The translations under genes were made by a program, and so were the position numbers. Positions 52,901 through 63,272 of a DNA stretch of 64,000 nt are shown in pieces (positions within the stretch are counted from its first letter, which is position 1; each line of letters begins with the position of its first letter). Source of the stretch: Actinomadura sp. K4S16 (GTDB lineage: Bacteria > Actinomycetota > Actinomycetes > Streptosporangiales > Streptosporangiaceae). The DNA lies in NCBI RefSeq assembly GCF_008327685.1, contig NZ_BDDE01000012.1, positions 186,001 to 250,000 on the forward strand, in the 5' to 3' direction. Below the pieces are notes generated by a model, which worked only from the letters and a program-made list of their open reading frames with translations, was not told the DNA's origin and did not search any database.

Positions 52901-53022
52901 TGGTGGTGGACGAGTTGCGCGGCCGCGTCGGCCGGGACCCGATGTTCGACCGGCTCCAGCCCGAGACGGAGGCGCTCGTCGAGGAACTGCTCCCCGACTG
53001 GCACCACGTCGGCTCGCACTAG
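49909..53022 (+). CDS. Membrane protein with LysM-like domain and C-terminal BTAD regulatory domain
   Basis: The 1037-residue protein combines envelope and regulator parts. Three membrane segments lie at about 22-47, 68-97 and 116-138. A LysM-like domain follows (about 191-255: KIYRVHPPDGRHHESLWEIAEKCLG...IRPGWILEM). A Pro/Gln-rich linker with three 12-residue repeats runs to about 400. A fourth segment is at about 422-438, then a long cytoplasmic-type part ending in a winged helix (about 789-880, VEVRLLGPIEVEAPG, DLNVFRWLV) and a BTAD/TPR region (880-1030). SARP-like proteins bind DNA; here it is tied to the membrane and encoded at the end of the Tad operon, so it may sense pilus or wall state. 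That role is inference. Confidence 0.78.
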   Translation: MVTRQGRRTPVRVGRHRSTGDVLAGIGALVALTALLAGVPLALLTIFGSPLPDHVPSASDLTHKVGPGSLIAILVVLVWLAWIQLAACVVVEVYAGIRGVGVPARVPLAGGTQSLVHRLVVAALLLFTATTSIMPALAGGLSQRPPVVQMQMQPQAQEFHQVPEAPERPAAVPVAAVEDLAEHPTEKAATTKIYRVHPPDGRHHESLWEIAEKCLGEGRRYKEIYSLNKGHIQPDGTRLTIASLIRPGWILEMPADAKHAQVIPAKDLHDYFRHGHAVPDAPAKPRNPAPPATPKPTPPAQQTPPQQQTPPTHEAPPTQPPASQAPPTAPQPSVTQAPPTAPQPSVTQAPPTAPQPSVSQTPAPQPSHQQAPAPEKSETAQPPAHGGGPSGEMGGHAGSGGAEVPGQGSEHEDGGAFDVGWPHGLAAASLLAAGLLGALGRRRRTQMWNRAFGHMIVRPRGEAAEAERALRIGADDDAARLLDLGLRHMSKSMAAGGRSLPTIYGVHLGHSGLDLWIAPADRNPPAPWQAFDDGQVWRLGADALPGLEASDLADVLAPYPGLVSIGTNDNGRILVDLEAAHGLIALRGPEDTRRAVLSAVALELATNRWSDHMRITLVGFDAELGEGLAEIAPDRVRSVPTLADALPELEGRSEEVRQALAASGVDSVLTGRCRGVFGEAWMPHYLIMADQPPEWEADRLVALARTGTRMAAGYLVPGDVQGATWTWDVDAAGRLQAGVLGFDVEAQLVGDDDYRGVFELFRTSARLAPVELPGLAGGDEPPTAQESSVEVRLLGPIEVEAPGPMDESRRELCTELLVYLAAHPEGVHPTVLSGAIWPRGASAGVRDACVARVSDWLGRDARGRPNLYYDDRGRIRLGSEVRVDLNVFRWLVWRSAAEPASETAYMAYALDLVRGPLLADRPRGRYAWLADHDLEYEAPARVIDVAHRLVVLRLEEGDPRGAVSAARAGLRLAPEDEGLWRDLLRATHATGDVAQVEVVVDELRGRVGRDPMFDRLQPETEALVEELLPDWHHVGSH
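50878..50985 (+). repeat. Three tandem 36-bp repeats in the LysM-BTAD gene
   Basis: Units at 50878-50913, 50914-50949 and 50950-50985 encode QAPPTAPQPSVT twice and QAPPTAPQPSVS once. They differ only at a few third positions and the last codon. They lengthen the Pro-rich linker in the wall-facing region. Confidence 0.9.
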
Positions 53023-53032
53023 GGGCGCCGCG

Positions 53033-54271
53033 CTAGCGGTACAGGCCGGTGCCGCCCAGCGAGTAGCGGCCGGGCTGCGGATGCACGCACAGCCCCGCCG
53101 GACGTCCCGGCACCCTGAGGGACTGGAGCACGCGCCCGTTGCGGGTCGAGAGGGCGTAGACGAACCCGGCGGGGTCGGCGAGCCACAGCGACCTCCCGTC
53201 CGAGGAGACCCCGCCCGGTACCGCCGAGCGGCCGGGCAGCGGCCAGCGGGACGCGATCCGCCGCGAGCCGAACTCGACGGCGGTGACGGCGCCGCGGCCG
53301 ACGACGAAGAGCCGGCGCGCGTCCCGGCTGATCGCGAGGCCCCGCGCGCCGGGCCCCGTCCGGACGAACCCCAGCAGGGTGAAGTGCCGGGCGTCGACCA
53401 GCCACACCCCGCCGTGGCGGGCGTCCGCCACGTAGAAGGCGGACCCGTCGGGGGACAGCCGCAGGTCGCCGGGCCGCGCCCCCGCGGGCAGCCGGATGGT
53501 GCCGGAGACGGTGCGGCTCGGGAGGTGGACGCGGACGAGCACGCCGGCGGCGGTGCACGTCGCCACGAGGGACGCCTCGTCCGGGGTGAAGTCGGCGTGG
53601 CCCGCCGCGCAGGGCATGGGCGTCGACGCCCGCGGTGCCATCGTGCGCGGGTCGCGCAGGTCGATCCGCTCCGGATGGCGCGCGAGGACCAGCGCGTCGC
53701 GCCCGTCGGGGGAGAAGTAGAGCCCGGTCGGCGCGGTCACCCCGACCGGGCGGCCCCGCCTCCCGCTGCGCGGCCCGAGCGGGACGAGCAGGCCGTGCGC
53801 GCGGTCGGTGGCCCACAGCCGCCGCAGGTCCCAGGACGGCGCCACCCGCGACACCGCCGCCCCCGCGGGGAACCGGCCGACGATCCGGAGCCCGGCGGGG
53901 TCGAGGACGTCGATGTAGGGGCCGTTCGGCACGTACAGCCGCGGCGGCACCCCCCGCGCGGCCGGTGCGAGCATGCCGGGGCCGGTGGCCGCGTAGACGC
54001 GCCCGCCCGCGGGCGCGACCGGTACCCCGCCGGACGGCCCGGACTCGGACGCGCGCGGAGCGGGGGCGCCGGGACGCGCCGGCAGGTACGGCGTCGGCCC
54101 GCCGAGCCCGACCACCGGGTCGTCCGGGGAGCCCTCCCCGGGCTGGTAGAAGGGGACGGGCGACTCGCATCCCGCCAGGCAGGTCAGCGCGAGCGCCGCG
54201 GCGAGCGGGAGCACGGCGGCCCGTGATCGTCGCCTGTGCTGTCGACTGTGTGGTCGTTCGTGAGGTTCCAT
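53033..54271 (-). CDS. Beta-propeller lipoprotein (YVTN/Lactonase-like)
   Basis: The 412-residue protein has a basic start and a lipobox LAGC (Cys35), so it is anchored outside the membrane. Repeated blades such as GLYFSPDGRDALVL, LRLSPDGSAFYVADARHGGVWLVD and LAISRDARRLFVVG mark a seven-bladed propeller of YVTN type. Its ligand is unknown. It converges on the LysM-BTAD gene with 10 bases between stops; no hairpin is obvious there. Confidence 0.8.
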   Translation of the reverse strand: MEPHERPHSRQHRRRSRAAVLPLAAALALTCLAGCESPVPFYQPGEGSPDDPVVGLGGPTPYLPARPGAPAPRASESGPSGGVPVAPAGGRVYAATGPGMLAPAARGVPPRLYVPNGPYIDVLDPAGLRIVGRFPAGAAVSRVAPSWDLRRLWATDRAHGLLVPLGPRSGRRGRPVGVTAPTGLYFSPDGRDALVLARHPERIDLRDPRTMAPRASTPMPCAAGHADFTPDEASLVATCTAAGVLVRVHLPSRTVSGTIRLPAGARPGDLRLSPDGSAFYVADARHGGVWLVDARHFTLLGFVRTGPGARGLAISRDARRLFVVGRGAVTAVEFGSRRIASRWPLPGRSAVPGGVSSDGRSLWLADPAGFVYALSTRNGRVLQSLRVPGRPAGLCVHPQPGRYSLGGTGLYR

Positions 54272-54375
54272 GCGCGGTCTCCCCCCATCACGGCGGGGAC
54301 GTTACCGAGGGGCGACGCACGGTACCCGGTTAATTGCCAAACGTGTCCACTGCGGCGAAGGGATCGAGGAATCGT

Positions 54376-55434
54376 CTAGTCGGACTTGCCGATGCCTATG
54401 CCGAACTCGCGGTAGACGCGCTCCCAGAAGCCGTCCCGCAGCCAGGTGCGGGCCTCCTGGTAGGGGCGCAGTGAGCCGCCGAGCTCCTTCTCGGCCTCGA
54501 TCAGCAGCTCCTTGTCGATGACGGGCGGCAGGATCGGGCCGGGCAGCAGGTCGCGGATGTTGTCCCGGCCCCGCTCGAAGATCCACTTCTGGGCGACGTG
54601 CTCGCCGATCTCCAGCATGTGGTCGCGGTCGGGCCCGAGCTTGCCGTCGGACGGCGCGGCCGTGGTGGAGTTCAGCGACGCGGCCACCGTGGCGGGCGTG
54701 GCGCCGCCCGGCACCGGGACGGCCGCGCGGGCGGCCGCGGGCGTCGGCTTGACCGCCGGGGGACGCCCCGCGAAGACCTGCGACGGGGACGGGACGGGGC
54801 TCGTGCGCTGCGCGGCGGCCGCGGCGTCGCGGACCGCGGCGGCGGTGCCGGGCGCGGGCACCGGCAGGACCTTGGCCTTGGTGAAGTACGGGCGCAGGAA
54901 CTCGGCGGGCAGCACCTCGACCGTGTCGGACTCCCACACCAGCCACTCGGCCTGGTTGGAGCCGTGCGTCGGCTCCACGCCCCACAGGTGCACGCGGACG
55001 CCGTAGCGCTGCGCGGCCTCCACGGCGGGCAGCATGTCCTCGTCGCCGGCCAGCAGCACCGCGTCGGTGATGGCGCGGTGCCGGGCGAGGGCCTCGAGGT
55101 CGGCGCGCAGCTGGGCGTCAACGCCCTTCTGCTGGCCCTGCGCGTTCAGGTTCCCGAGGCGGAGCTTCACCAGCGGGAGGTTGGCGATGACGCGCTGGTC
55201 GACGGTCGGCTGCCGCTTCGGCGCGGCGTCGAACCAGTACACCCGCAGCAGTTCACCGCGCCGCTGCTCGTCGGCGTGGTCGGTGAGCGCCTTGATGAGC
55301 TTCTCCGCGGCGACCCGGTACTCCCGCCGGGAGCCGCAGCCGAGCAGCAGGGCACCGGAGGCCGCGTAGAGGTACCCCGCGTCGACGAAGATCGCGTAGC
55401 GCGCGGGCTGTGGGACGTACTCCGAGGTGGCCAT
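54376..55434 (-). CDS. NYN-domain protein (PIN-like nuclease fold)
   Basis: The 352-residue protein opens with the NYN domain: YAIFVDAGYLYAA (first Asp), VYWFDAAPK, GVDAQLRADLEALARH and AVLLAGDEDMLPAVEAAQRYG (last Asp), giving the acidic residues expected for a metal-dependent RNase. A Pro/Ala-rich linker (about 200-250) leads to a helical C-terminal region (LEIGEHVAQKWIFERGRDNIRDLLPG). The open frame extends far upstream, but the ATG at 55434 has GGAAGG before it and starts the domain. Confidence 0.82.
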   Translation of the reverse strand: MATSEYVPQPARYAIFVDAGYLYAASGALLLGCGSRREYRVAAEKLIKALTDHADEQRRGELLRVYWFDAAPKRQPTVDQRVIANLPLVKLRLGNLNAQGQQKGVDAQLRADLEALARHRAITDAVLLAGDEDMLPAVEAAQRYGVRVHLWGVEPTHGSNQAEWLVWESDTVEVLPAEFLRPYFTKAKVLPVPAPGTAAAVRDAAAAAQRTSPVPSPSQVFAGRPPAVKPTPAAARAAVPVPGGATPATVAASLNSTTAAPSDGKLGPDRDHMLEIGEHVAQKWIFERGRDNIRDLLPGPILPPVIDKELLIEAEKELGGSLRPYQEARTWLRDGFWERVYREFGIGIGKSD

Positions 55435-55526
55435 GGCCTTCCACCTTATTCGTGCGGAGCGCCCCGCCGGGTGCGAACCACGGTTACATGTCGCGGGGGC
55501 CGCCCCGGCGAGGCCCCCGTCGGACG

Positions 55527-55772
55527 TCAGCGCGGCAGGCCGCTGGCCCTCCACGCGCCGGGCCCCCGCGGCCTCGGCGCGCCCCCGAGCGGGGCGCGGA
55601 CGAGCCGGGAGCGGTCGGCCCAGCGCGACGGCGGGGCCCCGGGGCCCGCGGCGGCCCGGGACGCGGCGGCGGCCCGGGCCCGGGCGGTCAGCACGGCGAC
55701 GAGCGCCGCGAGCTCCTCCGGGCTCGGGTCGCCGCGGACGACCCGCAGGAACGGCTTGCTGTCGGCGGTCAC
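55527..55772 (-). CDS. accE: Acyl-CoA carboxylase epsilon subunit
   Basis: The epsilon chain tightens the alpha-beta carboxylase complex in actinobacteria. The 81-residue protein has the short helix LRVVRGDPSPEELAALVAVL that defines the family, and a Pro/Arg-rich tail with SRWADRSRLVRAPL. GTG 55772 follows GGGAGG by 4 bases. It lies 30 bases downstream of the beta-subunit gene on the same strand. Confidence 0.87.
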   Translation of the reverse strand: MTADSKPFLRVVRGDPSPEELAALVAVLTARARAAAASRAAAGPGAPPSRWADRSRLVRAPLGGAPRPRGPGAWRASGLPR

Positions 55773-55802
55773 GAAACCTCCCACCTTCCGGGCGTGTCCC
55801 CG

Positions 55803-57395
55803 CTAGAGCGGGATGTTCCCATGCTTCTTCGGCGGGAGCGTCTTGCGCTTCTCGCGCAGTGCCCTGAGCGCCCGGACCACCTGCCCGCGCGTCTCGGACG
55901 GCTTGATCACGTTGTCGATGTAGCCGCGGTCGGCCGCGATGTAGGGGTTGGCGAGCGCGTCCTCGTACTCGGTGATCAGCTCGGCGCGGCGGGAGTCGGG
56001 GTCGTCCGCGGCGGCCAGCTCGCGCCGGTACAGGATGTTGACCGCGCCCTGCGCGCCCATGACGGCGATCTGCGCGGTCGGCCACGCCAGGTTGATGTCG
56101 GCGCCGAGGTGCTTGGACCCCATGACGTCGTAGGCGCCGCCGTAGGCCTTGCGGGTGATGACCGTGACGAGCGGGACGGTGGCCTCGGCGTAGGCGTACA
56201 GCAGCTTCGCGCCGCGCCGGATGATCCCGTTCCACTCCTGGTCGGTGCCGGGCAGGAAGCCGGGGACGTCCACGAACGTCAGCACCGGGATGTTGAACGC
56301 GTCGCAGGTCCGGACGAACCGGGCGGCCTTCTCGGAGGCGGCGATGTCGAGCGTCCCGGCGAACTGCATCGGCTGGTTCGCGACGATGCCGACCGAGTGG
56401 CCCTCGACCCGGCCGAACCCGACGATGATGTTGGGCGCGTACTGGGCCTGGACCTCCAGGAACTCGCCGTCGTCCAGCACGTGCTCGATGGCGGTGTGCA
56501 TGTCGTACGGCTGGTTCGGCGAGTCGGGGATGAGGGAGTCGAGCTCCTCGTCCGTCTCGGACGGGTCGACGGGCACGTCGAACGCGGGCGGGTCGGACAG
56601 GTTGTTCGACGGCAGGTACGACAGCAGCGCCTTGACGTACTCGATCGCGTCGTCCTCGTCGGAGCCCTGGTAGTGGGCGACGCCGGACCGCGAGTTGTGC
56701 GAGTGCGCGCCGCCGAGCTCCTCCATGGTCACCTCCTCGCCGGTGACCGTCTTGATCACGTCCGGCCCGGTGATGAACATGTGGGACGTCTGGTCCACCA
56801 TGACGATGAAGTCGGTGATCGCCGGGGAGTACACGGCCCCGCCCGCGCACGGGCCCATGACCAGCGAGATCTGCGGGATGACGCCGGAGGCGTGCACGTT
56901 CCGCTTGAAGATCTCCGCGTACAGGCCGAGCGCGACCACGCCCTCCTGGATCCGCGCGCCGCCGGAGTCGTTGATGCCGATCACCGGGCAGCCGGTCTTG
57001 ACCGCGTGGTCCATGACCTTGCAGATCTTCTCGCCGAAGACCTCGCCGAGGGAGCCGCCGGAGACCGTGAAGTCCTGGCTGAAGACCGCGACGGGACGCC
57101 CGTCGACCGTCCCGTACCCGGTGACGACGCCGTCGCCGTAGGGGCGGTTCTTCTCCATCCCGAAGTTGGTGGAGCGGTGCCGCGCCATCTCGTCGAACTC
57201 GACGAACGAGCCGGGGTCGAGCAGAGCGTCGATCCGCTCCCGGGCCGTCATCTTGCCCTTGGCGTGCTGCTTCTCCACGGCGCGGGCCGAGCCGGCGTGC
57301 ACCGCCTCGTACCGGCGCCGTTCCAGATCCGCGATCTTTCCCGCCGTGGTGTGGATGTCGTAGTCCACCGGGGGTTCAGGGGCTTCCATCGCCAT
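55803..57395 (-). CDS. accD: Acyl-CoA carboxylase beta subunit (carboxyltransferase)
   Basis: The subunit moves the carboxyl group from biotin to acetyl- or propionyl-CoA. The 530-residue protein has [19 protein letters not shown], the oxyanion glycine pairs [10 protein letters not shown] (near 130) and [15 protein letters not shown] (near 428), and ends in KKHGNIPL, as PccB/AccD5 proteins do. ATG 57395 (MAMEAPEP) or 57389 may start it; neither has a strong site. The frame is open far upstream without similarity. It forms an operon with accE and works with the alpha subunit at 31140-32906. Confidence 0.92.
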   Translation of the reverse strand: MAMEAPEPPVDYDIHTTAGKIADLERRRYEAVHAGSARAVEKQHAKGKMTARERIDALLDPGSFVEFDEMARHRSTNFGMEKNRPYGDGVVTGYGTVDGRPVAVFSQDFTVSGGSLGEVFGEKICKVMDHAVKTGCPVIGINDSGGARIQEGVVALGLYAEIFKRNVHASGVIPQISLVMGPCAGGAVYSPAITDFIVMVDQTSHMFITGPDVIKTVTGEEVTMEELGGAHSHNSRSGVAHYQGSDEDDAIEYVKALLSYLPSNNLSDPPAFDVPVDPSETDEELDSLIPDSPNQPYDMHTAIEHVLDDGEFLEVQAQYAPNIIVGFGRVEGHSVGIVANQPMQFAGTLDIAASEKAARFVRTCDAFNIPVLTFVDVPGFLPGTDQEWNGIIRRGAKLLYAYAEATVPLVTVITRKAYGGAYDVMGSKHLGADINLAWPTAQIAVMGAQGAVNILYRRELAAADDPDSRRAELITEYEDALANPYIAADRGYIDNVIKPSETRGQVVRALRALREKRKTLPPKKHGNIPL

Positions 57396-57540
57396 GCGCG
57401 CCAGGGTAACCGCCCGCTGATGCCGCGCTCGCGGCCGGGGCCCGCTGACCGGGACGGCGCCGGCCGCGGCGGTCCCGGGCCTGGTGGGAGGTGCGGGCCG
57501 GTGGATGGCCGCCACGCGGCGGCTCGTTACGCTTGGGCGG

Positions 57541-60177
<2,637 letters not shown>

Positions 60178-60377
60178 CGGTGTCTTCCCAGGGGGGCGAC
60201 CCCCTGGAACCCCCGTTGCGACGCAGGCGATCCTCACGCCGCCGTTGCGGTCGCTGTGCCTGTTGCGGCTTGTGTGGCGTCGCTGCGGTCGCCTGCGTCG
60301 GCGGGCATGCGCGTTGCGCTCGCTGCGCTCGCTCCACGCGCCTGCCCGCGCCCCGGCTGAGCACCAAGTCCAAGAGG
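60178..60377 (+). repeat. Extragenic ~200-bp repeat, copy 1
   Basis: Directly after the ppc stop, GTGTCTTCCCAGGGGGG and a GCGACCCCC hairpin are followed by GGAACCCCCGTTGCGA and GATCCTCACGCC. The same order, in the same orientation to the upstream gene, follows the echA stop at 63265 (minus strand). The rest of this copy is diverged but keeps GTGGCG, GCTGCGGTCGCC and a final CCAAGAG. No gene is visible in 60178-60659. Confidence 0.75.
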
Positions 60378-60469
60378 GTGTGAACCGTCCACGCCCTACG
60401 CTCTTGGTCCAACGCTCTTGGACGTGCACACCTTGACGCTCTTGGATGTGCCAGCTGTGGCGCTCTTGG
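60370..60469. repeat. Cluster of CTCTTGG motifs between two inverted repeat copies
   Basis: GCTCTTGG occurs at 60400-60407, 60414-60421, 60438-60445 and 60462-60469, with an inverted CCAAGAGG at 60370-60377. GTCCAAGAG (60368-60376) can pair with CTCTTGGAC (60415-60423). Spacers are 6, 16 and 16 bases and differ from each other. Confidence 0.7.
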
Positions 60470-60664
60470 AGTGGACTTGAGGGACTTGAGCGACGGCGCG
60501 GGTCGGGGGGCCGGAAGGCGCTCTGGCGCCTGGAGGTCGCACGGCCCGTCGAGCCGGACGACCGGAGCGACACGACACCAACCCGCACGGGCACAGCACA
60601 CCCGCACCGTGGCGTGAGGATCGCCCGGCTCGTGACGGGGGTTCCAGGGGGTCGCCCCCATGGG
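60460..60664 (-). repeat. Extragenic ~200-bp repeat, copy 2
   Basis: This copy closely matches 63057-63265 over its full length: CGCTCTTGGAGTG at one end, GGCCGGAAGGCGCTC, GGCGCCTGGAGGTCGC, CCCGCACGGGCACA, CGTGGCGTGAGGATCGCCCG and GGGGGTTCCAGGGGGTCGCC at the other. It lies immediately before the YCII/DGPF gene and is inverted relative to copy 1. Confidence 0.85.
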
Positions 60665-60677
60665 CAGAATCAAGCGC

Positions 60678-61013
60678 ATGAAGTACGGGCTGCTGATCTG
60701 CGACGACGAGTCGGCGTCGCCGAGCAACGAGGAAATCGCGGCCGATCCGGCGCACCGGGCATGGCTGGCCGACCTGGAGCGGACCGGAGCCAAGCTGCTC
60801 GGCGTGCGGCTGCGGCCGGTGGCGGAGGCGACCACGGTCCGCGTCCGCGACGGCGAGACCCTGGTCTCCGACGGCCCGTTCGCCGAGACCAAGGACTTCG
60901 TCGGCGGCTTCATGGTCATCGAGTGCGCGGGCCTGGACGAGGCGGTCCGGATCGCCGCCGGGCACCCCTACGCGCGCTGGGGCAGCGTCGAGATCCGCCC
61001 CCTCTGGGAGTGA
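60678..61013 (+). CDS. YCII-family (DGPF-domain) protein
   Basis: The 111-residue protein has the DGPFAETKDFVGGFMVIEC signature of DGPF/YCII proteins, which are encoded next to ECF sigma factors of group 42. The fold is ferredoxin-like; its role is thought to be regulatory or enzymatic but is unproven. ATG 60678 starts MKYGLLICDDE; six earlier in-frame codons belong to the repeat. The stop overlaps the sigma-factor start (GTGA). Confidence 0.87.
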   Translation: MKYGLLICDDESASPSNEEIAADPAHRAWLADLERTGAKLLGVRLRPVAEATTVRVRDGETLVSDGPFAETKDFVGGFMVIECAGLDEAVRIAAGHPYARWGSVEIRPLWE

Positions 61014-62224
61014 CCGTGCCCGGCGACCCGGTGCGCGCCGCGGTCGACGCGGCGTACCGGGACGAGTGGGGCCAGGTCGTCGCGACGCTGATCGCGGCGA
61101 CCGGGGACTGGGACCTGGCCGAGGACTGCGCGCAGGACGCGTTCGCCGCCGCGCTGGCGACCTGGCCGCGCGACGGCGTCCCGCGCCGCCCCGGAGCGTG
61201 GCTCACGACGGCGGCCCGCAACCGCGCGCTCGACCGGCTGCGCCGCGACGCCGCGGGCGCGGCCAAGCTGCGCCTGCTCGCGGCGGACGGCGCGCGGGAG
61301 CCCGCTGAGGAGGACATCCCGGACGAGCGGCTCAGGCTGATCTTCACCTGCTGCCATCCGGCGCTGCCGTTCCCCGCCCGGGTCGCGCTCACCCTGCGCA
61401 CGCTGGCCGGGCTGAGCACCGCCGAGATCGCCCGGGCGCTGCTGGCGGCCGAGCCCGCGATGGCGCAGCGCCTCGTCCGGGCGAAGCGCAGGATCCAGGA
61501 GGCCGGCATCCCGTACCGGGTGCCGCCCGCCGAGCAGCTCCCCGAACGGCTCGCGGCCGTCCTCGCGGTCCTCTACCTGATCTTCAACCAGGGCTACGGC
61601 GAGGAGGACCCGGACCGGGCGCTGAACGCCGAGGCGATCCACCTGGCCCGCGTGCTCGTCCGGCTCATGCCGTCCGAGCCCGAGCCGCGCGGCCTCCTCG
61701 CGCTGATGCTGCTGCACGAGGCCCGCCGCCCCGCGCGCATGGAGGACGGCGTCCTGGTCCCCTTGGAGGACCAGGACCGCTCCCGCTGGGACCGGGACCT
61801 CGTCGCCGAGGGCGTGGCCGTGCTCGACCGAGCGCTCGCCCTGCGGCGCGGCGGGCCGTACCAGGTGCAGGCCGCCATCGCCGCCTGCCATGCCACCGCG
61901 CCGGACACGGCGAGCACCGACTGGCCGCAGATCGCGGCCCTGTACGGCGCGCTGGCCCGCCTGGCACCGTCCCCGGTGGTGGACCTCAACCGGGCCGTGG
62001 CGGTCGCGATGGCCGAGGGCATCCCGTCCGGCCTCGCCCTGGTCGAGGAACTCGCGGCGTCCGGATGCCTGGACGGATACCACCTGCTCCCCGCGACCCG
62101 CGCCGACCTGCTGCGCCGCGCCGGCCGCAAGGCCGAGGCAAAGGCGGCGTACGAGGAGGCGCTGAAAATGGCGCCGACCGAGCCCGAGCGCCGCTACCTC
62201 GCCAGCCGCCTTCAAGAGCTCTGA
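61010..62224 (+). CDS. ECF-type sigma factor, ECF42 group, with long C-terminal TPR-like extension
   Basis: The 404-residue protein has sigma2 (AAYRDEWGQVVATLIAATGDWDLAEDCAQDAFAAAL), sigma4 (LRTLAGLSTAEIARALLAAEPAMAQRLVRAKRRI) and then about 200 extra residues (ERLAAVLAVLYLIFNQGYG, LHEARRPARMEDG, DLNRAVAVAMAEGI) that end in a TPR-like repeat. This layout plus the adjacent DGPF gene identifies ECF42. No anti-sigma factor gene is present; the extension is thought to control activity. It is translationally coupled to the DGPF gene. Confidence 0.88.
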   Translation: MTVPGDPVRAAVDAAYRDEWGQVVATLIAATGDWDLAEDCAQDAFAAALATWPRDGVPRRPGAWLTTAARNRALDRLRRDAAGAAKLRLLAADGAREPAEEDIPDERLRLIFTCCHPALPFPARVALTLRTLAGLSTAEIARALLAAEPAMAQRLVRAKRRIQEAGIPYRVPPAEQLPERLAAVLAVLYLIFNQGYGEEDPDRALNAEAIHLARVLVRLMPSEPEPRGLLALMLLHEARRPARMEDGVLVPLEDQDRSRWDRDLVAEGVAVLDRALALRRGGPYQVQAAIAACHATAPDTASTDWPQIAALYGALARLAPSPVVDLNRAVAVAMAEGIPSGLALVEELAASGCLDGYHLLPATRADLLRRAGRKAEAKAAYEEALKMAPTEPERRYLASRLQEL

Positions 62225-62240
62225 AAAAACCCGGCGGCGA

Positions 62241-62268
62241 TGTCGATCCGGGGCGGGCGCCCTTCGTC
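62241..62268 (+). promoter_or_regulatory. ECF42-type promoter upstream of the DUF899 gene
   Basis: TGTCGA (62241-62246), an 18-bp spacer and CGTC (62265-62268) match the reported ECF42 promoter pattern of TGTCGA at -35 and CGA/TC at -10. It lies 37 bases before the DUF899 start, right after the sigma factor gene. Confidence 0.6.
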
Positions 62269-62305
62269 GGTGGGGTGAAGGTCCACCGGAAGGAAGGGAA
62301 GATCC

Positions 62306-63043
62306 ATGAGCACCGACACGACGCTCCCGACCCCCGAAGTGGTCGACCGGGCCGCGTTCCAGGCCGAACTGGACGCGCTCCGCGTGCGGGAGAAGGCGCA
62401 CACACGCGCGGGGGACGCGATCGCGGCGGCCCGCCGCCGCCTGCCGATGGTGGAGGTGGACGCCTCGACCCCGCTGACCGGCCCGGACGGCCCCGTCACA
62501 CTGCTCGACACGTTCGAGGGCCGCCGGCAACTGGTCGCGTACTACATGATGTGGTTCACCGGCCGCCCCGCGGCCGAGCAGTGCCCGGGCTGCACGTTCT
62601 TCAACGGGCAGGTCCGCGAGCTGTCCAACCTGCACGCCGCCGGGATCACCTACGCGACGTTCTGCCAGGGCCCGTACGAGGAGAGCGTCCGGTACCGCGA
62701 CTTCATGGGCTGGGACATGCCCTGGTACTCCGCCCGGGACTCCGCCGAGACGCTGCTGACCGGCCGCCAGGCCGGCATGTTCCACCTGGTGTGCTACCTG
62801 CGGGACGGCGACCGCGTGTTCGAGACGTACTGGACGAACGGCCGTGGCGTCGAGGCGATGGACACCGCCTACTCGCTGATGGACCTCACCGTCTACGGAC
62901 GCCAGGAAGACTGGGAGGACTCACCCCCCGCCTGGCCCCGAGCCGGCTCCGTAGACGGCGGCTTCTTCAGCACCAACGGCCGCCCCACCGCCCAATGGCC
63001 CCGCCTGAACGCAGGCCACCCCGACGACCTGACCCCCGCCTGA
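62306..63043 (+). CDS. DUF899-family thioredoxin-like protein
   Basis: The 245-residue protein shows the DUF899 pattern: VREKAHTRAGDAIAAARRRLPMVEVD, then LLDTFEGRRQLVAYYMMWF, and CPGCTFFNGQV where CxxC resembles a thioredoxin site. Chemistry is unknown. GGAAGGAAGGGAAG precedes the ATG. Its own ECF42-type promoter suggests it is the output of the sigma factor encoded upstream. Confidence 0.82.
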   Translation: MSTDTTLPTPEVVDRAAFQAELDALRVREKAHTRAGDAIAAARRRLPMVEVDASTPLTGPDGPVTLLDTFEGRRQLVAYYMMWFTGRPAAEQCPGCTFFNGQVRELSNLHAAGITYATFCQGPYEESVRYRDFMGWDMPWYSARDSAETLLTGRQAGMFHLVCYLRDGDRVFETYWTNGRGVEAMDTAYSLMDLTVYGRQEDWEDSPPAWPRAGSVDGGFFSTNGRPTAQWPRLNAGHPDDLTPA

Positions 63044-63056
63044 GCCCCCCGCCGAG

Positions 63057-63265
63057 ACGCTCTTGGAGTGAACCTGAGCTACCGCCGCGGGTCGGGCGGC
63101 CGGAAGGCGCTCCAGGCGCCTGGAGGTCGCCCGCCCCGCCGAGCCGGGCGACCGCAGCGCCACGAAACAAACCCGCACGGGCACAACACACCGAAACCGT
63201 GGCGTGAGGATCGCCCGGCTCGCAACGGGGGTTCCAGGGGGTCGCCCCCCTGGGAAGACACAGCC
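63057..63265 (-). repeat. Extragenic ~200-bp repeat, copy 3
   Basis: This copy is in the same orientation as copy 2, and on the minus strand begins 7 bases after the echA stop. It keeps the full core GTGTCTTCCCAGGGGGG, CCCCCTGGAACCCCC and ends at GCTCTTGG (63059-63066). With copy 2 it flanks the DGPF-sigma-DUF899 genes as direct repeats of about 2.6 kb spacing. Confidence 0.85.
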
Positions 63266-63272
63266 CCCTGGG

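Noticed and set aside
60400..60469. Short repeats with spacers, resembling a tiny CRISPR array
   Set aside because: The repeat is only 8 bases, spacers are uneven (6-16 bases) and no cas genes are near.
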